From: Chlorops oryzae
Lineage: Eukaryota; Arthropoda; Insecta; Diptera; Chloropidae
Assembly: GCA_020466095.1 (NCBI GenBank)
Contig: CM035806.1
Coordinates: 100,107,728 to 100,171,727, forward strand
Length of the DNA: 64,000 bases
Direction of reading: 5' to 3'
Position numbers and translations under genes: made by a program. This document shows, piece after piece, positions 20,517 to 32,230 of this stretch (position 1 is the stretch's first letter; every line of letters begins with the position of its first letter). Under the pieces are notes generated by a model. The model made no database searches and was not told where the DNA came from. It saw nothing but the letters and a program-made list of their open reading frames with translations.

Positions 20517-21689
20517 AAAACAAGTAAGAAAGCTAAAGTCGGTCAAGCCCGACTTTGAAATACCCAGCGTCCCGACATTATGAGCGCACTATGTTTTGCT
20601 TCTCTATTTGTGGGCGTGGCAGTGGCAGGGCAACATAAATTAGTTCCCTACACCTTTCATTCGCCTTGGTGAACCTATGTTGCGAATTTGAAGCTTCTAC
20701 GCCTTTTACTTCGGAAGTTACGAACAATCTTCATTTATGGGCGTGGCAGTGGGCGGGCCACAAACAATTTTTTCCTACACCTTTCATTCGCCTTGGTGAA
20801 GCTATGTTGCGAATTTGAAGCTTCTACGCCTTTTACTTCGGAAATTACAAAAAATTTTCATTTGTGGGCGTGGCAGTGGGCGGGCCACAAAAGATTTTTT
20901 CCTACACCTTTCATTCTCCTTGGTGAACCTATGTTGCGAATTCGAAGCTTCTACGCCTTTTACTTCGGAAGTTTCGAAAAATTTTCATTTGTGGGCGTGG
21001 CAGTGGGCGGGCCACAAAAGATTTTTTCCTACACCTTTCAGTCGCCTTGGTGAACCTATGTTGCGAATTTGAAGCTTCTACGCCTTTTACTTCGGAAGTT
21101 ATGAAAATTCTCTATTTGTGGGCGTGGCAGTGGGCGGGCTACATAAATTTTTTGTTCCTACACCTTTCATTTGCCTTGGTCAACCTATGCTGCTAATTTG
21201 AAGCTTCTACGCCTTTTACTTCACAAGTTACGATAAGCCCTTATTTTTGGGCTTATTTGTGGGCGTGGCTCGAGGAGGGCGGCGTCCATTTTTTGCCAGG
21301 ATATGTCCCTTTTCGTAGTTTACCAGCACACCAAATATCAATGGAATGTGTTGAGTGGTTCGCAAGTTACAAGCATTTAATTGAAAACACAATAAATTCA
21401 TTTGTGGGCGTGGCAGTGGGCGGATGTCTCCCATTTTTACTTAGGATCATACTCGGACCCCGATATACATGTGTGCCAAATTTCGACTTCATTGGTTCAG
21501 CCGTTTCGGAGGAGATCCGACCACGGACGGACGGACAGACGGACAGACGGACAGACGGACATGTCTAAATCGATTCAGTTTTTGATCCTGATCATTTCTA
21601 TATATATTTTTCTATATCTCCGGAGCTTAATTCTCCCTGTTACAAGATTTGCACAAAACTAATATACCCCGCTTACGCTGGGTATAAAA
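20517..21689 (+). mobile_element. HINE/DINE-1-like element, copy c
   Basis: It starts with aaacaagtaagaaagctaaa and ends cgcttacgctgggtataaaa. About five 127-bp monomers lie at 20600-21230 and a shorter (ggac)n microsatellite at 21523-21561. It sits between pol and the 3' LTR of the gypsy element, so it arrived after that element, or was carried in its ancestor. Confidence 0.75.
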
Positions 21690-21912
21690 ATTACAACTGT
21701 AAAAATACGCCTACATACTAAATATTGATAGGGGTTTTTTTTTTCCTTTTATATTTTGTTTATATATATTTTTTTTTTGTTTTTTTTTGTTTTTTTTTTG
21801 TTTTTTTGTTTTTTGTTTTTTTTTTATTTTTTTTTCCCCCCATTCTAGCGAGTGACTACTAGCCGTTAACCACTTGGCGATTCCCCTGAAATCGCTTCAA
21901 ATCCTGCACGTT
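21690..21912. other. T-rich tail region of gypsy pol
   Basis: A long T-run broken by single Gs (about 21730-21835) is followed by the end of the integrase. No gene. Confidence 0.5.
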
Positions 21913-24882
21913 TCAAACTCCCTTATCATTGCCATCTTCATCTTGAAGTTGATATGTCCAGCCTGACAGCTTCTTTCGAATTCGAAATGGACCTACGAAT
22001 TTTGGAGCTAGTTTCGCTGAAAAATATGAAGCGGCATCCGATAGAGCTAAATTCCTACGCCAAACTAACTCGTTCTCGAAAAACTGTTCGTCTCTTCTCC
22101 TAAGGTTGTAAGTATGCGCTGCTTTTGCACTGGCTTCTTTTAACTTTTCTTTTACATGTTCCCTTAACCCTTTCAGCGCATCTACCCTTCTCTCACCGTC
22201 CCTCCGTCCGAATATCATCTGTCGCTGATAATCTGTTTGTCCACAGATAGCCATGTTACGCCCGAAATTCACAAAATATGGGGACGTCCCTAGGACTTCA
22301 TGTTGTGCTGTTCTAATGCAGCATCCAATTTTCGCCAAATTGGTGTCCCAGGTTCGATGGTTTTCCGAGACATATGCCCGTAAAGATGTTTTTATAATTT
22401 GATTTATCCTTTCAGCGGGATTTGCTTGTGGGTGATAGTGTGCCGTGAATCTCAGGTGAACTCCATATTTTCCGCATAGTGACTCTTATTCTCTACTTTT
22501 AAATTGAGGCCCGTTGTCACAGAGAATGGATTCTGGTGCTCCAAATAATAAAAAAACATCTTCTTCTAAGCATCTACAGATAGCTTTAGCCGTAGCTGTT
22601 CTTAACGCAAATAATAATGGAAATTTGGTGAAATAATCTACGACTGTTAAAATATAAGAATTTCCCTGGTTTGTCCTTACTAAAGGCCCAATCAGATCTA
22701 CACAAATCATCTGCCACGGTTCAAGATCAGTAGACCGTTCCACCATGCAACCCGCTGGCTTCCTATTATCAGGCTTGACCACTTGACACACTTGACACTC
22801 CCTCATATATTTAACCACATCGCGCTTCATTTTTGGCCAATAATATTTTTCGGCTATTCGTGCTAAGGTTTTCTTAACCCCCATATGACCACTTAATGGG
22901 TGGTCATGACATTTCAATAATATTTCCTTCCTTTCCTCATTGCCTATAACTCTCTTCCAACAGAATGCTTCATCAAATAAATTATTTAGATTATTTTTAA
23001 TATACTTGAACAATTCATTTCCTACTATGCGCCACTCTGGGAAAAGTTGAGGTTGAGCCTCTACGCGCTTCCACATTCTGCTTATCCACGTCTCCTCCCT
23101 CCTTTCTGATTGCATTTCGGCTATTATTGGTACGCTCCTAGACAACATGTCCGGTACTACATTATCTTTCCCTTTCCTATGAATTATTTCAAAATCATAT
23201 TGTTGTAGCTTTAGGGCCCATCTTGCCAATCTTCCACACGGATCTTTTTAATTATTCAGCCATTTTAAAGAATAATGGTCTGTTATAACTGTAAACTTAC
23301 TGCCTTCTATATAGGGTCTTAACTTCTCCACTGCCCATAGTACTGCTAAACATTCCTTTTCTGTTGTGGAGTAATTTCTCTCACATTTTGTTAGCGATCG
23401 ACTTAAATACGAAATAACCTTTTCTCCCTCCTCGAAGTGCTGTGTTAATACAGCTCCTATTCCGAAATCGGAGGCATCGGTTTGAATCGTAAATGGACGT
23501 TGAAAATCCGGACACGTAAGTACCGGCGCTGATACCAAGCATTTTTTTGCATTTGCAAAACTATCTTCACACTCTTGTTCCCATCTAAATTTCCTATTTT
23601 TCTTTAATAGCTCTGTTAATGGCTGTAAAAGTTGTGCAAAATTTGGAATAAAACGTCTATACCACGAAACTGTACCAATGAATGCTCTAACCTCTTTCAC
23701 ATTTCTAGGTGTTGGAATTTGACGCATCGCTTCCACCTTCCCTGGATCTACATGAAGCCCATCTTTGTTGACTATATACCCTAAATATTTTAGTTGAGGT
23801 AAGCACAAATGACATTTTTGTCTATTTAATTGTAACCCGGCGTCCCTAAGTCGTTTTAACACTGCTTTTAATACTTCCAGGTGCTGTTCAAAATTATTGG
23901 TCACAATAATAATGTCATCTAAATAGACCAGAACATTTGACTCTAAATTTGCCTCGAAAAGACTATCGATGAATCGCTGCCATGTTGCCGGAGCATTGTG
24001 CAGACGAAATGGCATTCTTTTAAATTGAAATAGCCCTCGTCCGGGCACAGTAAAAGCAGTGTAAGCTCTGGAATTCTCTGCGACTGGAATCTGCCAGTAT
24101 GCCGATTTTATATCTAAGCTTGATAAAAATTTAGCGTCTCTTAATTTATCTAGTGTAGCTGAAATGTATGGTAGTGGATAACTATCTTTCTCTGTTCCTT
24201 TATTCAACACCCTGTAATCCACACAAAACCTATAGGTATTATCCGATTTCTTCACCATTACTACCGGTGAAGCCCACGGGCTGTGAGAAACTTCAATTAC
24301 TCCTTTTTCCAACATATCTCCCACCTCCTTATCCATTAATTTCTGTATTACCGGCGAAACGGGATAATAACGCTGTTTTACTGGTTCTACATTCGGGTTC
24401 ACCCTAATTTTGTGTTCTACTAAATGGGTACAACCTAAACTATCCGATATTTCCCTAAATTCGTTAGAAATAATCTGTTCAAGTGCCTCCTTTTCCCTAA
24501 TGTTCAACTCAGAGTGTCCTATAATCGTATTAAGGGTAGCCACTTCTGCTTGCTCCGAAAACCTCCATTCATTCCTGGCTATATCCAGTATAATACCGGC
24601 TTTAATCCAAAACTCTGTTCCAAGAATCAACTCTTGAGACAAGAATTCTAATACTAGACACTTAATAGCAAAAGATTTTCTTTCTATTTCTATATTTAAA
24701 GTAATTTCTCCTATTGTATTTATTATTTTCCCATCGGCTAAGGCTATCTTCATGTTTGAAACCTCTATATCCCTATTAGTCTGAAAATGAATGCGTTTCC
24801 ACAATTCTAAACTTTTAATTGTACGCGTCGCTCCTGAATCCAATAATGCCCTTACCACTGTGCCAGAAATTTTCACATTCAA
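21913..24882 (-). pseudogene. Gypsy pol: protease, RT, RNase H, integrase; two nonsense codons
   Basis: One frame runs through about 990 codons. Protease: RALLDSGATRT near residue 14. RT: PVVMVKKSDNTYRFCVDYR, SLDIKSAYWQIPV and VYLDDII. RNase H: TIQTDASDFG, TTEKECLAV and TDHYSLKWL. Integrase: HHCC zinc region (HPLSGHMG, CQVCQVV), CVDLIGPL with the first catalytic Asp, CDNGPQF with the second, and NPAERINQ with the Glu, then a C-terminal basic domain. The only breaks I see are TAA at 23248-23250 in RNase H and TAA at 22486-22488 in the integrase core; each is in frame and reading resumes after it. In RT, the usual Gly of the MPFGL motif is Arg (RMPFRLHNAP). Confidence 0.9.
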
Positions 24883-25126
24883 GAACGGTCTCTTATCTAC
24901 TTCTGTTGCTCCTACGATGAAATTACTATTTTCTACATTACAGCCAGCTGGTTGCTCGCAGGCAACCTATCCTTATTTATTGGGACTCCTGTCCTGCGAC
25001 CCCAGGAGTTCCACTGTCATTTCCCGACGCTTCCAAAGTAGAAGCCGAATTAGTACCATTATCTTTTTGCCTATTCTGGTAACTTCCTGACGCCCTAGCC
25101 TGATTATAATGTTGACTTGAATTCGA

Positions 25127-25987
25127 CTAAATATTTCTACAATGAGGACAAGTACGCCTAGTTTCGCCTTTTCTGCCACACCCGTAACATTTCCTATCGG
25201 GACAATTAGCTGACACATGTCCTCTTTTCTTACAATTAAAACATCTAACTCCTGTTTGATTTCCAGACGCATAAATTTTCCCCCTACTATCCGAATCCGT
25301 GCTCTGACTGTTAACTAGTGCTACGTCCTCCACCGCGCATACGTACGCCAAATCTGGCTCTAAAAGCGCTTTATTTTTGTGGTTTGGCGGTGGCACATAA
25401 GATTCCACTGAGGCTTTAACACTATCAATTTTCCTACCAAGTTGAACTAACTCTAGCAAAGATTTTGGCTCCGCCAATCCAATTTGTGCCTGGTAAAATG
25501 GTGCTAAATTTTCCCTTATTATTCCTAGCATCTGCTCCTCTGGGACTCTATATTTTAATCTCCTAAATAAATTTTTCATCACTGACACATAAACTCCTAT
25601 TGAGTCCTCTGCTCCTTGTGTTCTACGCCTTATTTCTGTCCATAATAAATTCTCATAATTAGCTGGCAAAAATTCTGCTTGTAGCTGTTCTACTAATTCT
25701 GCCAAATTTTTTACCTCTTCTTTAATGCCTCTAAGCCAAATTAACGCTTTTCCCTCGAAAAAATGAATTGCTCCCCTAAAAAGTTGCATTTCACCTACTT
25801 CAAATGCTTCACAAAGCTCTTTAACCCTTTCGATAAAGGCATGAACCGACATCCCTGATTTTTCTCCATTGAATTTTACTTCCCATTTCGCTAAATTCAC
25901 TTGCTTAGTATTTCTAGGAGATCGAGTGTCTCTGGGTGCGGCAGCTTCTACCACATCCAAAACTTCTACTGCTGCTTCTCTACTCAT
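25127..25987 (-). CDS. Gypsy gag, capsid and nucleocapsid part
   Basis: The 286 residues include a retrotransposon capsid region (about 30-170; VKFNGEKSGMSVHAFIERV, then WLRGI and RRRTQGAEDSIGVYV) and a CCHC knuckle CFNCKKRGHVSANC near residue 246, with a following CYGCGRKGETRRTC motif. The protein would form the virus-like particle and bind genomic RNA. The protease-RT ORF starts downstream in another frame, so a frameshift is needed to make Gag-Pol. Confidence 0.85.
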   Translation of the reverse strand: MSREAAVEVLDVVEAAAPRDTRSPRNTKQVNLAKWEVKFNGEKSGMSVHAFIERVKELCEAFEVGEMQLFRGAIHFFEGKALIWLRGIKEEVKNLAELVEQLQAEFLPANYENLLWTEIRRRTQGAEDSIGVYVSVMKNLFRRLKYRVPEEQMLGIIRENLAPFYQAQIGLAEPKSLLELVQLGRKIDSVKASVESYVPPPNHKNKALLEPDLAYVCAVEDVALVNSQSTDSDSRGKIYASGNQTGVRCFNCKKRGHVSANCPDRKCYGCGRKGETRRTCPHCRNI

Positions 25988-26188
25988 AACGGCCCTATTA
26001 CTCCAAGTTAAAGGTGTTTTCGGCTATTTAGCTGATTGGTCCTCCTCGCATGGCAAATCATCCGCTTTTTCTTCGTCTTCGTCCGTCAAATTTGCCCACA
26101 AATCATGGCAATTCTGCCTAAGTCTGATTTGCTCTTTTGATTCCTCTTCACTATTTGGTTTTGCTCTACCTATTCTAGTCAAAGCCCA

Positions 26189-26464
26189 TTAAATTTTTGT
26201 TGCTACTTTCGCATATTCGTTAGATTTAGGATCCTTCGAACAAGTTTTCAACAAATCACCTACCTCCTTAATTTTCTGCTCTACTGCTAACTTGTCCTCC
26301 TGGAAATCAATCGCGTAATTGGAAAATAGGTCTACCGATGCCCTTTTTTCTAAGTTCCTAGATGTATGTAGCGATTTCCGCATGCTATCTACCGTTCCTA
26401 CTATCAAGCCCCTAGCCTGTATTTCATATGTTAATTCCTCCTGGTTCAAGCGATTAATATCCAT
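26189..26464 (-). CDS. Gypsy gag N-terminal ORF
   Basis: The 91-residue ORF begins MDINRLNQEELTYEIQARGL, resembling the SAP-like helical start of some insect gypsy gag proteins. It ends with a TAA about 200 bp before the main gag ORF, and the interval contains several stops. It is probably the N-terminal part of gag separated by mutation, though a genuine upstream ORF cannot be excluded. It is the first ORF after the PBS. Confidence 0.55.
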   Translation of the reverse strand: MDINRLNQEELTYEIQARGLIVGTVDSMRKSLHTSRNLEKRASVDLFSNYAIDFQEDKLAVEQKIKEVGDLLKTCSKDPKSNEYAKVATKI

Positions 26465-26865
26465 AATGTATTTTGTTTCCTTCTTTAATATATGTATTTA
26501 AAAAAAAAAATATTGAAACTGTGTAAAAAAAAACTCTGTCCAAATATTTATCAATAAAAATCTAATTATTTAATATTCAGTGTTTTGTTAAAAAAAAATT
26601 TTTTACAATTTCTCAAAAAAATTAATTTTCAAACCAGAACGAACTCACCGCGCTATTTCTCTTCCTCTATTAATTTAATTTTCGACCCTCGTATCTATCG
26701 CTCTGCTACAGCCGAACTCTCCACACCGCTTTTCGATTATCTCCACGGCTGCTTGACTAAAAAAAAATCAAACGCAGATCAGGTTTTATATAAAGACAAA
26801 CAAATACACGCAACCGTTAACTACAACAAAAAAACCGCTCACAGCTTCTACCACAACTACACAAA

Positions 26866-26877
26866 CGTTGGGCGCCA
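26866..26877 (-). promoter_or_regulatory. Primer-binding site, tRNA-Lys type
   Basis: On the minus strand tggcgcccaacg starts two bases after the LTR end. It matches the 3' end of tRNA-Lys as used by gypsy and Osvaldo-type elements (from memory of those elements). It is the minus-strand primer site. Confidence 0.8.
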
Positions 26878-26879
26878 AT

Positions 26880-29051
26880 TGTTGCATCTATTCCGCCACA
26901 AACTAGCGACGGACGAAACAACAATAAATTTCCGCTTTGTCAGTGGAGACGGGGGGGATTAAACTTGGTACAAGCTGGAGTCCCGTGTACAGCTGTTGTG
27001 TCGTCTAGGGAGCACGTCCAAGTAGCTTAACGCAAGGAATCACTCGAGACCGTTTAATATTGAATATAACATTTATTGATTTACTTTAAGGCGTAACATT
27101 AAATCCTTAAGCTAACTAACTTAACTGAGCTATTCCCTAGCTAACACGGTGATCCACACTTCAACGTCCTGGCTCGTGAGTAGGTGCGTTAAAGTTGAGA
27201 TCTTCTGTATACTTCGGTTCACGGTTCTGATCATAGTCCTCTTCTAGTGCACGAATCTCAGTTTAAATAAAGAGATATTGCTGTTCTAGCAATATCGGTT
27301 CCTGCGACACTCTTCTGGGTCATCTCGATTGTTGTTGTTGCGTGTTCCCAATATATCAGGCCGATCAGGTCAGCTTACTCATTGTTGTTGCGTGCTGCTG
27401 TTGCTTAATACCTCTAGCGTCAGCTTTATTCCAGTCTTCGCCTGCTACGTGTTGTTGTTGTTATTATTATTGGAGCAGGTCAGTATTTAAGACGATGAAC
27501 TTCTTGTGCATAGCTTATGCGACATAATTGCTGACTAGCTGTTTCGGCCATGTCGTCTTGCCGCTCACTCGCCCGATCCAATCGTCTGATGTTCTTAGTA
27601 TTTGCGATCATTGGCTTTGATTGTTTACGCCAGCGTTATTGTTTTATTGATTTTGAACGCCGGTGTTTTCGTTGTTGTACTTTATCGCATATCGAAATAA
27701 GGTATAAGAACTGTTTGTGCGGTTGTGACACACAACACACCACAAAATCCCTGTTTGGAAGGGTGCCTCGAGTTGGAGCCGGAAAATAAATGAAATAGGC
27801 TCACACGCTAGAATCCCACGAAATCCGACACAACCGAAATGGTTTGTCTATAATTAACCCAAAGACGGGCTTGGCACGATAGAATAGAAGAAAATAAATT
27901 AACAACAGTAACACTTGGATTAAACCAATTGAATTTGGAAGAGAAACACGAAAAGAATTATAAATTCATAAATTGAAAACTATTAATTCCACCAAATCAA
28001 ATAATACTCTCCTGATATAATATTTTAACTCGAATTTACTATTCTTCACTGACTCTGATCTACTTTCACTTATGAACACTTCTAAACACAGTTCGAAAAC
28101 TAACTAACTTTCACTCTTCCCTAAACATCTTTTTTATAATAATTAGGCTAAAAGCTTTCACTCATTATAACCTCATTTCCCCGAACGCCTCCCTTAGACA
28201 TAACGAATCAGTGCAATTCCCGCGAAAATCATAACACCGATTTTCTTGTTGTTGCTTACAATTACATCTCAATATATTCGGGTTCATACATTGATAACCA
28301 TGCCCAAGACACAAAATACACAGAGGTATGGCTTTACGCTTTTACTTGGCTGTTGAATGGTATCAGTATAAGCGTGGGGAAATGTTCAAAAGCAACGATC
28401 TAAACCTTACGATCTTTCTCTTGTTCTTGTTACAATTTCCACTGCGATGGCTTCTCACACTTCTTGAGACGCCCTCGCAGTAGTTTACTTCTAATCAGCT
28501 GTTTGTTCATTTGTCTAATAAATAGGTCATTGGCTGCCGCTGCTTATAATTTTTCTAATTTATATTATGTTCTTTCATCCTGAAAACATCTACTCTTTGT
28601 ATGTGATACTTTCCGTGTTTCCCCTCCTTATCTTCGAAAGCTTTCGCAGAGAGAATGCAACACTTTCGAAGATCGAGAGAGAGAGAGAGAGAGAGAAAGA
28701 ATGTCAAAGGAAAGAATTGAAAATGACATTTACCTTGAAAAGACAGAAATTGTGTACAGCACATTTCTGTAGTGGAATAAAATAAATATAAATATAAATA
28801 AATAAAAAACTTCTATCACCTAAAATATCAAGATAAATAAATAAATCATAAAATAATAAAAATGAAACTCCATCCTCAAAGGTAAGTGAATGGTAAACAA
28901 GGCTGATCTAAGCTCTAAATTGTTTTGTTTTCTTCTTTTAGCTATGTTCGCCCGTTCAGCTGGACCGTATGCGCGACTATATGTATGTATGTATGTTCAT
29001 ATTTCTCCCTTTTCAGCTGGCTGGTGTTTAAAAACAAATGAGCCCATAACA
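26880..29051 (-). repeat. 5' LTR of the gypsy element, with a nested solo LTR
   Basis: The same ends as the 3' LTR (tgttgcatct ... cccataaca on the plus strand). It is 2172 bp long because of the solo LTR at 26994-27737 and a 330-bp segment (28023-28350) absent from the 3' copy. A (ga)n tract at 28676-28697 is longer than in the 3' LTR. Confidence 0.9.
26994..27737 (-). mobile_element. Solo LTR of a second LTR-element family
   Basis: It begins tgttgtgtcgtctaggg and ends gtgacacacaaca on the plus strand. It is 744 bp long and nearly identical to the LTR at 54155-54899. The host LTR is interrupted at gtgta/caccac, with flanking 4-bp words cagc (26990-26993) and cacc (27738-27741), a target duplication with one change. 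The strand is taken from the PPT beside the 54155 copy. Confidence 0.85.
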
Positions 29052-29055
29052 ACTG

Positions 29056-29479
29056 CTAATAATTGTATAGCTATCTGCCAATTACCATCCTGTATGCGAT
29101 TGGTTTTGGCTGCTGATGGTGGTGAAGATTAAGTTTGGGCTGAGTTAAAATGTATGCTGAAGTAATGTTTGCTGTTGGTTGCCAGGAGACATTTGGATCT
29201 GGAACTGTGACCTGTAGTGTTCGAATATACGCAGGCTTCCATAGGCTACTGATTTGTTTGCCACTCACACTCTGTGTTAAACTTGCGCCAACAATTTTGA
29301 CTATAAACCGAAGTCGCTTGTAATTGATAGAGCGCTACGTCGCACAGTGGCACGAGTGCGGCCAAAAAGGAAAAAAATGAAATGATAAATTTCAATTTAT
29401 TTTTAATGTCAATCTATTGGAAATAGGTCAACTTGAAGACATCAGATCGCTTTTAACAAAAAATTCTGTTGTAAGTAAG
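29056..29479. other. No gene seen
   Basis: Short sequence between the gypsy element and the mariner. No ORF with a domain and no repeat recognised. Confidence 0.3.
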
Positions 29480-29481
29480 TA

Positions 29482-30769
29482 TTAGGTGTAGTAAAAAGAA
29501 ATCCATTATTTTTGCATTAAATTGAGGGCTTTATTTAAGATAGTTAGAATGACCCGATTTAGGTCAAATATGCGCCGTTTTGTTCGATAACTTGTTGCCA
29601 TTTTAAAGGTAATTTCATTATGCCTCTCTCATAGAAGCCCTCGTTCCTATTAGCAAAAAATTGAGACAGTCGAATTTCAGAAGCCTCTCTTGAAGCGAAT
29701 GTTTCACCAGCAAAATTGTTCGCCATGGACAGGAACAGACGGTAATCACTTGGGGCCAGGTCCGGACTATAAGGTGGATGCAGAAGAACCTCCCAACCAA
29801 ACTCCCGGAGCTTCTGGCGAGTCACTATCGATGTGTGTGGCCTGGCGTTGTCCTGATGGAGCACAATTCCTCTCCTATTGGCCAAAGCTGGCCGCTTATG
29901 GGCGATTGCTTCCTTCAGACGGTCCAATTGTTGACAGTAGAGTTCCGAGTTAAGAGTTTTGTCGTATGGGAGCAGCTCATAGTAGATAATTCCCTGCCAA
30001 TCCCACCAAACACACAGCAAAACCTTCCTGGCCGTCAATCCTGGCTTAGCCACCGTTTCCGCCGGTTCACCGTGTTTCGACCACGACCGTTTTCGCTTGA
30101 CGTTGTCGTAAGTGACCCACTTTTCATCACCAGTCACCAACCGCATCAGAAATGGGTCGATTTTGTTGCGGTTCAGCAGCGATTCGCAGATGGAAATTCG
30201 GTCTATGAGGTTTTTTTGCGTTAACTCGTGTGGCACCCATACATCGAGCTTCTTTATGTATCCAGCCTTATTCAAATGGTTCCAAACGGTTTTTTGTGCA
30301 ATCTTTAGCTCTTTTGCAATCGAAACAGTGCTAACATGACGGTCGGACTCGATAATTTCCATGATTTTATCGACATTTTCGACAATTGGCCTTCCAGTGC
30401 GTGGTGCATCCTTGACATCGAAGTTACCGGAACGGAATCGACGAAACCAAAATTGCGCATGATTGGCTGTTACAGTATCAGGTCCATAAACGCTATTCAC
30501 ATTTTCAGCCGCCTGGCTTACGTTTTCTCCCTTATCGAAGAAAAACTGTAAAATGTAGCGAATTTTCTCTTTGCTGATGTCCATCTTTGACAAGCTCTCA
30601 AACAAAACTGAATCAATCAATCAAAAAAGTGTCAAAAAAGCTTTTTTAGTAGGATTTGTCATCTTTCTAATGCCCCCTAGCGGAACACGATCGGACTTAT
30701 ACAACGCGATATGCAGATAAATAACGCCATCTATTGGAAAAATAATGGATTTCTTTTTACTACACCTAA
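29482..30769 (-). mobile_element. Full-length mariner element
   Basis: The terminal inverted repeats begin ttaggtgtagtaaaaagaaa and are identical for 32 bp at both ends. They are flanked by the TA duplication at 29480-29481 and 30770-30771. The element is 1288 bp, the usual mariner size, with one uninterrupted transposase ORF. Confidence 0.97.
29559..30620 (-). CDS. Mariner transposase, apparently intact
   Basis: The 353-residue ORF (a second ATG at residue 13, MDISKEK, is the more usual start) has two N-terminal helix-turn-helix regions (residues about 15-130, with WFRRFRSG and GRP between them), the WVPHEL linker motif, and a DD34D catalytic domain: VTGDEKW for the first Asp, HQDNARPH for the second, and SPDLAPSDY for the third with 34 residues between. 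It cuts and joins element ends at TA sites. The sequence resembles the mellifera subfamily. I see no stop, frameshift or changed catalytic residue, and with perfect TIRs the element may be young or recently active. Confidence 0.95.
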   Translation of the reverse strand: MIDSVLFESLSKMDISKEKIRYILQFFFDKGENVSQAAENVNSVYGPDTVTANHAQFWFRRFRSGNFDVKDAPRTGRPIVENVDKIMEIIESDRHVSTVSIAKELKIAQKTVWNHLNKAGYIKKLDVWVPHELTQKNLIDRISICESLLNRNKIDPFLMRLVTGDEKWVTYDNVKRKRSWSKHGEPAETVAKPGLTARKVLLCVWWDWQGIIYYELLPYDKTLNSELYCQQLDRLKEAIAHKRPALANRRGIVLHQDNARPHTSIVTRQKLREFGWEVLLHPPYSPDLAPSDYRLFLSMANNFAGETFASREASEIRLSQFFANRNEGFYERGIMKLPLKWQQVIEQNGAYLT

Positions 30770-30771
30770 TA

Positions 30772-32230
30772 TTTCAGCCCATCGAAGTTGATTGACGAAA
30801 AAAAAAATTTTCCATTAATTTTTATATGCAAATCTGTGGTAGTTTCAAATAAAAATGGTAGTTTAATAGCTGCTATTATTTAAAAAAAAAAACCAGTATT
30901 ATGATAAAATAGGTGTTTATTGTATACAAAAACCATTATTTCCAACATGCTTTCAACATATGCTAAGTCCCGTTACTTTTTGTGAAATGCGTTTTAAAAG
31001 TGAAAAAAAAAATCTTTCGAAAACTTTGAAATTGAATAAAAAAAAAACTTATCAAAACTTATCGAAGAAATTCACAGGATCAATAGTGAGTAATTTAAAC
31101 TCTATAATAGCAAAAAAGAGAATGTGCGATGAGGTGCGACAAGCTAAGTTTTTCGTTCATTTCTAGTGTCATCTTCTCTAAAAATTAGCGAAATTTTTGA
31201 AGTCTGGTGGCTGCATTGCAGGGGAAAGCTACATAAAGATGCTGTCGAATTGGTTTGAAGTTTTTTGAAATCCAAAGTTGGCGAAGAAAAAGATCTTACT
31301 AAATTTCGTAAAAAGACTGATTTACTTCTGTTGAAATTTAAGGCTCTTTGGGCTGCTTCCCGGCACTTTAACTAAGGATAAAAGGATTTGTGTGCAAAAC
31401 TAGTCAAGTTATGATTCCAAATAGCTTGCATTTGTATGAGAAGGGGAATAGAAGTGGATAGATTTCTAATAAAAAAAAAGCGAAAGTTTCCATTCAAAAC
31501 TGAATGTATTGTTGAACAGAAAGGATAATTTCAGGAGCGAACGGGCGAAAGTGCTGCAATTTTTTCGTTGAATTATTATGCATTTTCGCTGCTTTAGAAT
31601 TTTCGCTTGTCGTCGTTTGGACCTAAAATTGAAAAAATTGAAATCCATAAATAGTTTATTAAATTTTTTAATAAGGTAAGAAAATTCTATATGAAGAAGT
31701 GCACCATAAAACTGTGAACTTTGAAGGGGTACAGTTTTTGAAGGGGGCTAGGTACCCCATAAAAATTTTGGGGTCTAAGTTTTTTCTCTCTAAATAACAT
31801 TTGGACCAAATCTCAGCTTTCTAACACTAAAACTGTGGAATTTAGAAAATCACTTTATATGGGAGGTGGGCGGTGCAGTGGGCGGAATTATATGAAAAAT
31901 TCAAAATTTCTTAATTTGGCCCATAGTAATACTCCTACCAAATTTCGTTGCTCTACGACCACTCCTTCTAGTTTTGGCCACAGAGTATATGGAGTCGCGA
32001 CACTGTGCGTCGTGCTGTCGATAGCGATGGGAAAGCCTGTTCTTTTCAGCAACCCAAAGGAGCTGGTTTTGTTGACTTCACTTACGCCTATTACTCATGA
32101 AGGGATCAGCCTTGACGTAGTTGATGTGAGCGTACCATCGGAAATATGGAAATCATATATGGAACTTGAAAATATCGATCGCTTAATCGGAGCCGATTTC
32201 TTGTGGCTTTGATTACACAGGTATACAAGG
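30772..32230. other. No gene supported
   Basis: AT-rich sequence with short ORFs in several frames. A 125-codon plus-strand ORF (31835-32212) includes a stretch (ggtgggcggtgcagtgggcg, near 31867) that resembles the HINE monomer, so it is probably old repeat DNA rather than a gene. Confidence 0.35.

Larger units (their letters stand above)
19309..29051 (-). mobile_element. Complete Ty3/gypsy LTR retrotransposon
   Basis: Both LTRs (26880-29051 as 5', 19309-20403 as 3'), a tRNA-Lys-like PBS, a PPT, gag and pol are present, flanked by the 4-bp duplication actg at 19305-19308 and 29052-29055. Long LTRs, a tRNA-Lys PBS and no env ORF would fit the Osvaldo/Ulysses type; that assignment is inference. 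Two later insertions sit inside it: a HINE at 20517-21689 and a solo LTR at 26994-27737. The LTRs look roughly 2% diverged by eye, suggesting fairly recent insertion, yet pol has two nonsense codons. Confidence 0.9.

Noticed and set aside
24168..24407. Plus-strand ORFs within gypsy pol and other element genes
   Set aside because: They are antisense shadows of conserved minus-strand coding regions.
31835..32212. 125-codon plus-strand ORF
   Set aside because: No recognised domain; part resembles HINE-like repeat sequence, and there is no supporting start or context.
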